From Puniceibacterium sp. (GTDB taxonomy: Bacteria > Pseudomonadota > Alphaproteobacteria > Rhodobacterales > Rhodobacteraceae), in contig JAGXGV010000085.1 in NCBI GenBank assembly GCA_024636635.1, positions 1-32,979 on the forward strand: 32,979 nucleotides of DNA. The letters run 5' to 3'. Position numbers and translations under genes: made by a program. The notes under the pieces were generated by a model, which searched no databases, had not been told where the DNA came from, and saw only the letters and a list, made by a program, of their open reading frames with translations. The stretch's first letter is position 1. Each line of letters opens with the position of its first letter. Positions 24,986 through 31,339 of this stretch are shown piece by piece.

Positions 24986-25094
24986 TCCCCCGGGGTACTT
25001 TTGAAAAGAAGAAGCCGAAGAATGAAATTATGGGCTGTTCCGTTCGAATTGTGACCGTCTTGGCCGTGTTGCGGGCTGGAAGGACAGTTGCGAG

Positions 25095-25739
25095 TCAGAG
25101 TGCGGAAAGGCGCTGAAAGCTCATCGAGATGTGGGCGCGCCGGATGAGCGCGGCGGCGTGATAGTCGCCGGCGATCAGCGCGGTCCGGGTCTGGTGCATT
25201 TCCGCGAGGAAGATGGCGCATTCCTCGGCGAGGTCCATGCCCGGAAGCGATTTGAGCCAGATGCGCGCCGTCCGGAAATAGAGCCGCTCTGAGGTGTCGC
25301 GCAGGGCATCATTGCCGCTGAGTGTGAGGCCGAAACTGTGATAGGCCATGTTGAGTTCCGCAAAGGCGCGCGCCCCGGGCCGGGCGAGAAGCGCCGCACC
25401 GAGCGATACGAATACGTCGATTTCCGCAAGCATGGCTGGGGTCACGGGGCGAGGTGACAGGGTGCTGGTCAGCTGGGCCAGTTCCATACGCAGGGCGTAG
25501 GTCTGCGTCAGTTCGGCGATGTCGACATCCGTGACCAGCGTGCCGACACCGTGGCGCGACAGGAGCAGCCCTTCGTCCTCGAGCCGGGCGAGGGCGCGCC
25601 GGAGCGGCGTGCGCGAGGTGCCGAATTCGCGGGCCAGGGATTCCTCGGACAGGCGGGTGCCGGGGGGGTAGTCGAGCAGGCAGATGCGGCTGCGCAGTTC
25701 GGTGTAAAGCCGCTGGTGGCGCGAGGCCGCCCCGCTCAT
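25095..25739 (-). CDS. GntR-family regulator, FCD (FadR-type) subgroup
   Basis: 214 aa from ATG 25739, where ATGA overlaps the stop of the deacetylase gene (25736-25739); an ATG at 25781 would add 14 residues inside that gene. Residues about 1-75 are a winged helix (LSEESLAREFGTSRTPLRRALARLEDEGLL). The C-terminal all-helical FCD domain keeps histidines in NMAYHSFG, EMHQTR and RRAHIS, likely metal and ligand contacts; the usual Asp before the first is Asn. FCD proteins are mostly repressors released by a carboxylate-type metabolite. As the last gene of the doeA-like operon it is the probable local regulator, with palindromes in the 28179-28627 region as candidate sites. Confidence 0.88.
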   Translation of the reverse strand: MSGAASRHQRLYTELRSRICLLDYPPGTRLSEESLAREFGTSRTPLRRALARLEDEGLLLSRHGVGTLVTDVDIAELTQTYALRMELAQLTSTLSPRPVTPAMLAEIDVFVSLGAALLARPGARAFAELNMAYHSFGLTLSGNDALRDTSERLYFRTARIWLKSLPGMDLAEECAIFLAEMHQTRTALIAGDYHAAALIRRAHISMSFQRLSAL

Positions 25740-26911
25740 CCGGCGCAGCTTTGGCCCAACCCCTCGAGCATTGTCAGGCACTCCTGCAACTGAGCACGGC
25801 TGACGTATTCATCCGGCTTATGCGCCTGGGCGATCGAGCCGGGGCCGCAGACCACGGCGGACATGCCGAGTTGCTGGAACAGCCCCGCTTCGGTGTTGAA
25901 GGGCACCACATCCGCCGTTTCGCATCCGGTAAGTGCCGCGATAAGGGTGCGGGCCATGTTGACCTCCATCGGCTCAAGGCCGATCACCTCGCCGATGACC
26001 TGGGTTGCGATGTCGGCGCGGGGGCTGACGGCGCGCATGGCGGGCAGAAGCTCGGTCTCGATGTAGGTTTCGAGCATCTCCTTGACGAATTCGGAATCGC
26101 CATACTGCACGGGTCGCATTTCCCATTCCAGTTCGGCCTTGCCGGGGATCACGTTATGGGCGTGGCCGCCGTGAAGCCTGCCGATGTTCACTGTGGTCCA
26201 GGCCGGATCGAAGCGGGATTCGCGCGGTGCGCGGCCCTTGAGTTCCTCGGCCAGTTCCATCAGGCGGGTGGCGTACCGCACCGCATAGGCGACGGCATTT
26301 ACGCCCCGGTCGGGGTTGGAGCCATGCCCTTCGAGCCCGGTGAAGCGGGTGGTGTATTCGCAGCAGCCCTTGTGGCCTTCGATGATGCGCATCTCGGTGG
26401 GTTCTCCGATGATGGCGATCGAGGGTCTGTAGCCGCGTTTCTGGAGTTCCGGCACCAGTGACTTGGCACCGACGCAGCCGGTTTCCTCGTCATGGGTAAA
26501 GCAGAAATGGATCGGGCGGCGGAGGGTGTGGCTGCTGAACGGCTGTGCCATCGCAAGGGTGGCTGCGATGAAGCCCTTCATGTCGCAGGTGCCGCGGCCC
26601 ATCAGGAAATCGCCCCGTTCGGTCAGTTCGAAAGGATCCGTGATCCAGTCCTGATCGGTCACCGGCACCACATCGGAATGTCCCGACAGGACAATGCCGC
26701 CTTCGATGTCCGGCCCGAGTGTGGCGAACAGGTTCGCCTTGGTGCCTGTCGCATCGCGGAACAGGTCCACCCGCGCGCCGGCATCTTCCAGCAGCGTCGC
26801 CATATGCGCCATCATTTCGATGTTGGGATCGATCGACACGGTGGGAAAGGCGATCAGGTCGGCAAGGATCGCTTCGGTCCGGATCAGGAGGCTGGTATCG
26901 GCTTGGCTCAT
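25736..26911 (-). CDS. argE: ArgE-type M20 N-acyl-diamino-acid deacetylase
   Basis: 391 aa from ATG 26911, full length for ArgE. Metal-site motifs are in order: SGHSDVVPV, GRGTCDMKGF, HDEETGCVGA (base and ligand Glu pair), GEPTEM, and a final histidine in IAQAHKPDEY. ArgE removes acetyl from N-alpha-acetylornithine. Here it lies in an operon with a DoeA-like hydrolase, whose product would be N-alpha-acetyl-diaminobutyrate, one methylene shorter. I infer that it deacetylates this or a related compound in catabolism, in place of the unrelated DoeB. An arginine-biosynthesis role is the alternative, less likely beside a GntR regulator. A strong hairpin lies between it and the upstream gene. Confidence 0.85.
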   Translation of the reverse strand: MSQADTSLLIRTEAILADLIAFPTVSIDPNIEMMAHMATLLEDAGARVDLFRDATGTKANLFATLGPDIEGGIVLSGHSDVVPVTDQDWITDPFELTERGDFLMGRGTCDMKGFIAATLAMAQPFSSHTLRRPIHFCFTHDEETGCVGAKSLVPELQKRGYRPSIAIIGEPTEMRIIEGHKGCCEYTTRFTGLEGHGSNPDRGVNAVAYAVRYATRLMELAEELKGRAPRESRFDPAWTTVNIGRLHGGHAHNVIPGKAELEWEMRPVQYGDSEFVKEMLETYIETELLPAMRAVSPRADIATQVIGEVIGLEPMEVNMARTLIAALTGCETADVVPFNTEAGLFQQLGMSAVVCGPGSIAQAHKPDEYVSRAQLQECLTMLEGLGQSCAG

Positions 26912-26948
26912 AACTACCTTTATCTGGTCCTGTGGGCGCCGTTGGCGG

Positions 26949-26974
26949 GGACGTGCCCGGTCCAGGGCACGTCC
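26949..26974 (-). terminator. Strong stem-loop between the doeA-like and argE-like genes
   Basis: GGACGTGCCC (26949-26958) and GGGCACGTCC (26965-26974) form a perfect 10-bp GC-rich stem with a 6-nt loop in the 70-bp gap. No T-run follows on the minus strand, so it more likely stabilises the upstream mRNA or partly attenuates than terminates fully. Confidence 0.55.
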
Positions 26975-26981
26975 ATGGGTT

Positions 26982-28178
26982 TCAGTCCTTGATGAACATC
27001 TTGCGGGGACGGTTGCAGAAGGTTTCTGCCGGGCCGTCTTCCTTGATGACAATGGATTCGGTGATTTCCAGACCCCAGTCGGCCATCCAGAGCCCGGGCA
27101 TGAAGTGGAAGGTCATGCCGGGTTCCAGCACAGTCTCGTCCTCGGACCGCAGGGAGATGGTGCGTTCGCCCCAGTCCGGCGGATAGCTGATGCCGATGGG
27201 ATAGCCGCAGCGCGCGCCGCGTTCGATCCCGGCGGATTCCAGCGGCGCGGCAAGGGCATTGGCGATGTCGCAGGCGCGGTTTCCGGCGCGGGCGACTTCG
27301 AGCCCGGCCTCGAGCCCTTCGACCAGCGCGGCCTCTGCACGGATGAAGATGTCCGAGGGCTGGCCCAGAAAGATCGTGCGGCAGAAAGGCACGTGATAGC
27401 GGCGGTAGCAGCCCGAGATTTCAAAGAATGTCGCCTCGCCCTGTTTGAAAGGCTCGCCGTCCCAGGTCAGGTGGGGGGCGGCGGCGTCCGACCCGGACGG
27501 CAGCAGCGGCACGATGGCGGCGTAATCGCCCCAGTGTCCGTCGGCGCCCATGATCGCGTCGCGCTGCACCTCTGCCACCACTTCGTTCTTGGCCACGCCG
27601 GGTTCAACCCGTTCCAGCAGCCCGTCGACGATCTTTTCCGAGATCCGCGCGGCGCGGCGCATGAACACCAGTTCCTCTTCGGATTTCACGCCGCGCTGCC
27701 AGTTTACCAGCGCCGTGGCGTCGATCAGCGTCGCGTTGGGCAGTTCGGCAGCCAGCGTCATATAGGCCTTGGCCGAGAAATAGTAATTGTCCAGTTCGAC
27801 GCCGATGCGCGATTTGTCCAGTCCCATGCCGATCAGGCGCTGGGCCAGATCCTGCATCGGGTGGCGATCGGTTGATTGCACGTAGTTGTCGGCATAGCCG
27901 ATGCAGCGGTCATCGCCCATCCAGACAGTGCGGATCGCGCCGTTGCTGTCCTGATTGCGGCCCCACCAGACCGGATCGGCGTCGGGCAGCACCAGCACGC
28001 CCTGATGCACGTAAAAGGACCAGCCGTCATACCCGGTCAGCCAGGCCATGTTGGACGGATCGGTGACCCACAGCAGGTCGACGCCCGCGCGTTCCATCGC
28101 GGTGCGCGTCTTGGCCAGACGTCGTTTGTATTCGCCCTCGGTGAAGGGCAGGTCTTTGGCGAAACGGTGGTTCAGCAT
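26982..28178 (-). CDS. doeA: Ectoine hydrolase DoeA/EutD-like, M24 creatinase fold
   Basis: 398 aa from ATG 28178, matching the length of DoeA. DoeA opens the ectoine ring to N-alpha-acetyl-L-2,4-diaminobutyrate. Segments I recognise from DoeA include VTDPSNMAWLTGYDGWSFYV, IDATALVNWQRGVKSEEEL and GYPIGISYPPDWGERT. The creatinase N-domain (to about residue 165) precedes the pita-bread M24 domain. The M24 metal-binding aspartates are absent: the usual Y-x-S-D-x-T-R stretch reads YHVPFCRT, so it acts without metal in creatinase fashion. It is first in an operon with argE and gntR. Another cyclic amidine or amide could be the true substrate. Confidence 0.8.
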   Translation of the reverse strand: MLNHRFAKDLPFTEGEYKRRLAKTRTAMERAGVDLLWVTDPSNMAWLTGYDGWSFYVHQGVLVLPDADPVWWGRNQDSNGAIRTVWMGDDRCIGYADNYVQSTDRHPMQDLAQRLIGMGLDKSRIGVELDNYYFSAKAYMTLAAELPNATLIDATALVNWQRGVKSEEELVFMRRAARISEKIVDGLLERVEPGVAKNEVVAEVQRDAIMGADGHWGDYAAIVPLLPSGSDAAAPHLTWDGEPFKQGEATFFEISGCYRRYHVPFCRTIFLGQPSDIFIRAEAALVEGLEAGLEVARAGNRACDIANALAAPLESAGIERGARCGYPIGISYPPDWGERTISLRSEDETVLEPGMTFHFMPGLWMADWGLEITESIVIKEDGPAETFCNRPRKMFIKD

Positions 28179-28332
28179 GGGCCGTCCTTGAAGAAAATGT
28201 GTCGCGTATGACACCTTGGTGCCTGAAGGTGCACAACAGCGCCCCAAGGAAAACGACATATGCCTGCCGCTTGTGAGCATCGCGCCTATTTTATTGGCAA
28301 GGAATGGCCGGTCCGGATCAGATCGCTTGTCA

Positions 28333-28344
28333 GTTGTGCACAAC
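28333..28344. promoter_or_regulatory. Candidate GntR operator palindrome
   Basis: GTTGTGCACAAC is a perfect 12-bp palindrome whose TTGTNNACAA shape fits sites of GntR-FCD proteins. Its half GTGCACAAC is repeated at 28229. It lies midway between the two divergent operons. Confidence 0.45.
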
Positions 28345-28548
28345 ACAGCAGAATAGGCAGCGATTCAGAATCGATTCTAGGCCTGTTGCGCAACGGCACA
28401 CTGCACCGGATTTCCAAAGCCGTGACCTGTGGAACGGTCCGAACGGCGTATTTTCTGCGTGCTGCTGGGCGAATTGCCTGCAAGGTGCCAAAAATCTGAT
28501 CAAATGACCTGTTATGTATCAATTCCTGTCGGAATTCCCGCAAGGCAG

Positions 28549-28577
28549 TTGCAACGCGCTTCGTCACGGGGTTTATT
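28549..28577 (+). promoter_or_regulatory. Candidate promoter of the ABC-transporter operon
   Basis: TTGCAA (28549-28554) and TTTATT (28572-28577), 17 bp apart, each match the sigma-70 consensus at 4 of 6 positions and lie 50 bp before the ATPase start. Confidence 0.4.
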
Positions 28578-28627
28578 CAACGACATGACAGCGGAAAAAA
28601 TCCGCGGAACAAACAGGGAGCCAGTCT

Positions 28628-29728
28628 TTGACGGATATGGCACATCAAGATGCGTTCGTGGCCTTCGAGCGCGTGCAAAAAAGCTATGACGGCGAGACTC
28701 TTGTCGTCAAGGATCTCAATCTGAGCATGCCAAAGGGCGAGTTCCTGACCATGCTCGGGCCGTCCGGGTCGGGCAAGACGACTTGCCTGATGATGCTGGC
28801 CGGGTTCGAGACCGCCACCCACGGCGCGATCAAGCTGGACGGCGTTTCGATCAACGACATCTCGCCGCACAAGCGCGGTATCGGCATGGTGTTCCAGAAC
28901 TATGCGCTGTTTCCGCACATGACCGTGGGCGAGAACCTGTCCTTCCCTCTCGAAGTGCGCAAGATGGGCAAATCGGACCGCGAGGCCAAGATCAAGCGCG
29001 CGCTCGACATGGTGCAGATGGGGGACTTTGCCGGGCGTCGGCCCACGCAGCTTTCCGGTGGTCAGCAGCAGCGGATCGCCCTGGCGCGCGCACTGGTGTT
29101 CGAACCGGAACTGGTGCTGATGGACGAACCGCTTGGCGCGCTGGACAAGCAATTGCGCGAAACGCTGCAATTCGAAATCACCCGGCTGGCCCATGATCTG
29201 GGAATCACCGTGGTCTACGTGACCCATGACCAGACCGAGGCGCTGACCATGTCCGACCGGGTCGCCGTCTTCGAAGATGGCCGGATCCAGCAGCTTGCGC
29301 CGCCGGACGAGCTTTACGAGAAGCCGCAGAACAGCTTTGTCGCGCAGTTCATCGGCGAAAACAACGCACTGGACGGAACGGTTCAGCAGATCAGCGGCAA
29401 CCGATGCACCGTGCGTCTGGACAGTGGCGATGTGATTGACGCATTGCCGGTCAACGTCACCTCGCCCGGCGACAAGACCCGCGTTTCGATCCGCCCGGAA
29501 CGGGTGGAATTCAACCCGGAACTTGGCCCCGACGCCCATACGCTCGAGGCCGAGGTGCTGGAATTTGTCTACATGGGCGATGTGTTCCGCACCCGGCTCA
29601 AGGTGGCGGGCATAGACAATTTTGTGGTCAAGACGCGGAACCGTTCCGACCAGATCCGGCTCCGCCCCGGCGAGAAGGTCAAGATCGGCTGGCTTCCAGA
29701 GGATTGCCGTGCCCTTGATATTACATAG
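28628..29728 (+). CDS. PotA-like ABC transporter ATPase
   Basis: 366 aa. The start is TTG at 28628: GGAG at 28617-28620 is spaced 7 nt from it and 16 nt from the first ATG (28637). Walker A GPSGSGKT at 44-51, Q90 in the Q-loop, signature LSGGQQQR from 142, Walker B LVLMDEP at 162-168 and the switch histidine in YVTHDQ are all intact. The C-terminal third is a TOBE domain (RVSIRPERVEF) as in PotA/FbpC/MalK-type importers. It drives uptake by the solute-binding protein and permease downstream. The class covers polyamines, opines and related cationic compounds, so substrate cannot be fixed. It is divergent from the doeA-like operon. Confidence 0.92.
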   Translation: MTDMAHQDAFVAFERVQKSYDGETLVVKDLNLSMPKGEFLTMLGPSGSGKTTCLMMLAGFETATHGAIKLDGVSINDISPHKRGIGMVFQNYALFPHMTVGENLSFPLEVRKMGKSDREAKIKRALDMVQMGDFAGRRPTQLSGGQQQRIALARALVFEPELVLMDEPLGALDKQLRETLQFEITRLAHDLGITVVYVTHDQTEALTMSDRVAVFEDGRIQQLAPPDELYEKPQNSFVAQFIGENNALDGTVQQISGNRCTVRLDSGDVIDALPVNVTSPGDKTRVSIRPERVEFNPELGPDAHTLEAEVLEFVYMGDVFRTRLKVAGIDNFVVKTRNRSDQIRLRPGEKVKIGWLPEDCRALDIT

Positions 29729-29752
29729 GTTTCACCGCTTATCGCGCTGCTC

Positions 29753-29820
29753 TGCCCCAAGGGGCAAGGCGGCACGGTGAATAATGAGGGTCCGGCCGTG
29801 TTTGCCCGTCACCCGGACCC
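29753..29820 (+). promoter_or_regulatory. Two stem-loops upstream of the solute-binding protein gene
   Basis: TGCCCC-AA-GGGGCA (29753-29766) and GGGTCCGG (29788-29795) / CCGGACCC (29813-29820) lie in the 125-bp gap between the ATPase and binding-protein genes. They could be processing or attenuation points that set the binding protein apart from the ATPase. Confidence 0.45.
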
Positions 29821-29853
29821 CTTACTGCAAACGGGCAGTCTAGGGAGATTACG

Positions 29854-30948
29854 ATGAAATTCAGAAAGACTCTTATGGTGACGACGGCGCTTACCGTTGC
29901 TGCCGGCGGTGCCTTTGCTCAGGAGATGGCAGACAGCATGACGATCGTCAGCTGGGGCGGCGCCTATCAGAACAGCCAGCAGAAGGCATATGCAGAGCCG
30001 TACGTCGAAATGCACCCCGAGGTTTCCGTGACCTGGGACGAAAGCAGCAACGAAGCTGTGGCCAAGCTGCGCGCCATGAACGAGGCCGGCAACATCACCT
30101 GGGATCTTGTGGATGTCGTTGCGGCGGATGCGATCCGTCTGTGTGACGAAGGTCTGGCAATGGAATACGATCCCGAAGAACTGCTGGCCCCCGGCGATGA
30201 CGGCTCCAGCGCCGAAGATGACTTCGGCGATCTGATCGTGTCCGACTGCTACATTCCGCAGATCGTCTATTCGACCACCTTCGGCTATCGCACCGACATG
30301 GTCCCGGAAGGCGTCGAAGCGCCGAACGACATCTGCGACGTGTTCGACCTGGAAACCTATCCCGGTCAGCGCGCGCTGGAAAAGCGTCCCATCAACAACA
30401 TGGAATGGGCGCTGCTCTGTGACGGCGTGGCCAAAGACGAGGTCTATGACGTTCTGGAAACCGCCGAAGGGCAGGACCAGGCACTGGCCAAGCTCGACAC
30501 GATCAAGGACCAGGTGATCTGGTGGTCGGCCGGTGCGGATACGCCGCAGCTTCTGGCGGATGGCGAGGTCTTCATGGGCTCGACCTACAATGGTCGACTG
30601 TATTCCTTGATTGAAGAGCAGGACCAGCCCGTCGCCATGATGTGGGACGCTCAGGTGTTCGACCTTGACGGATGGATCATCCCGACCGGTCTGCCCGAGG
30701 ACCGTCTGGCCCGCGTCAAGGATTTTGTGCGCTACGCCACAGACACCCAGCGGCTGGCGGATCAGGCCAACTACATCGCTTATGGCCCGGCACGCACCTC
30801 TTCGGCGCCGCTGGTTCCCGAAGAGATGAAGCAGCACATGCCGACCGATCCGGCGAACGCTGAAAACACCTTCGTCTACAATTACAGCTTCTGGGCGGAC
30901 TATCGCGACGACATCGACGCGAAATTCCAGTCCTGGCTGGCACAGTAA
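29854..30948 (+). CDS. PotD-like periplasmic solute-binding protein
   Basis: 364 aa. The signal peptide is MKFRKTLMVTTALTVAAGGAFA, with cleavage expected before QEM. The mature part begins with TIVSWGGAYQNSQQKAY, the common start of spermidine/putrescine-type binding proteins. It has many acidic and aromatic residues (WDLVDVVAADAIRLCDEG, DQVIWWSAGADTPQLL, STYNGRLYSL), fitting a cationic or zwitterionic ligand. A binding site AGGGAG precedes the ATG. It delivers substrate to the downstream permease. A stable hairpin follows the gene. The ligand is unknown; ectoine or an N-acetyl diamine is my inference from the divergent operon. Confidence 0.9.
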   Translation: MKFRKTLMVTTALTVAAGGAFAQEMADSMTIVSWGGAYQNSQQKAYAEPYVEMHPEVSVTWDESSNEAVAKLRAMNEAGNITWDLVDVVAADAIRLCDEGLAMEYDPEELLAPGDDGSSAEDDFGDLIVSDCYIPQIVYSTTFGYRTDMVPEGVEAPNDICDVFDLETYPGQRALEKRPINNMEWALLCDGVAKDEVYDVLETAEGQDQALAKLDTIKDQVIWWSAGADTPQLLADGEVFMGSTYNGRLYSLIEEQDQPVAMMWDAQVFDLDGWIIPTGLPEDRLARVKDFVRYATDTQRLADQANYIAYGPARTSSAPLVPEEMKQHMPTDPANAENTFVYNYSFWADYRDDIDAKFQSWLAQ

Positions 30949-30994
30949 GGAGGGTGCGCGGCGGGTTCCGGCCCACCGCAGCCTGAAAACCTCT

Positions 30995-31019
30995 GGCGGC
31001 CCCCTCATGTGGGGCCGCC
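30995..31019 (+). terminator. Strong stem-loop after the solute-binding protein gene
   Basis: GGCGGCCCC (30995-31003) and GGGGCCGCC (31011-31019) form a perfect 9-bp stem with a 7-nt loop; an A-rich stretch follows, not a T-run. As in other ABC import operons it likely protects the binding-protein mRNA and lowers read-through into the permease. Confidence 0.6.
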
Positions 31020-31050
31020 GGACCAGAATAAAAAAACGGGGAACGGGGCC

Positions 31051-31338
31051 ATGCCCAAGGGCTATATCATCGGCCATGTCACGGTGAACGACGCCGAGGC
31101 CTATAAGGAATATGTCCGGCTGGACACGCCGATCTTCGAAGCACACGGCGGCAGGTTCATCGTCCGCGGCGGCCCATCGGAAACCCCCGAGGGCGAGACG
31201 CAGGAGCGTCACGTGATCGTCGAATTCCCGGATTTTGCCAGCGCAAGACGCGCCTACAACGACCCTGCCTACCAGACGGTCGCCGAGATCCGGCGCCGAA
31301 CCGCAACCAGCACCATCATTCTTGTCGAGGGGGTATGA
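31051..31338 (+). CDS. DUF1330 family protein
   Basis: 95 aa from ATG 31051, after a G-rich binding site. MPKGYIIGHVTVNDAEAYKEYVRLDTPIFEAHGGRF and RHVIVEFPDFASARRAYNDPAYQ are typical of DUF1330, small proteins with a dimeric ferredoxin-like alpha/beta-barrel fold. No biochemical role is settled for the family. No signal peptide, so cytoplasmic. It is inserted between the binding-protein and permease genes, with the permease start just after its stop, so it belongs to the operon. Possible roles are handling the imported substrate (isomerase or monooxygenase-like folds exist) or binding it; neither can be shown here. Confidence 0.85.
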   Translation: MPKGYIIGHVTVNDAEAYKEYVRLDTPIFEAHGGRFIVRGGPSETPEGETQERHVIVEFPDFASARRAYNDPAYQTVAEIRRRTATSTIILVEGV

Positions 31339-31339
31339 C

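Larger units (their letters stand above)
28179..28627. promoter_or_regulatory. Divergent regulatory region between the doeA-like and ABC-transporter operons
   Basis: 449 bp without an acceptable gene, locally lower in GC. It holds several exact palindromes: GTTGTGCACAAC (28333-28344), AGAATCGATTCT (28367-28378) and AATTCC-TGTC-GGAATT (28521-28536). A half-site GTGCACAAC recurs at 28229-28237 close to the minus-strand gene. Small frames on both strands are short and unconvincing. The layout suggests shared control of both operons. Confidence 0.55.

Noticed and set aside
28260-28567. Small frames on both strands in the 28179-28627 gap
   Set aside because: They overlap each other and the palindromes, have no binding sites and no recognisable family features.
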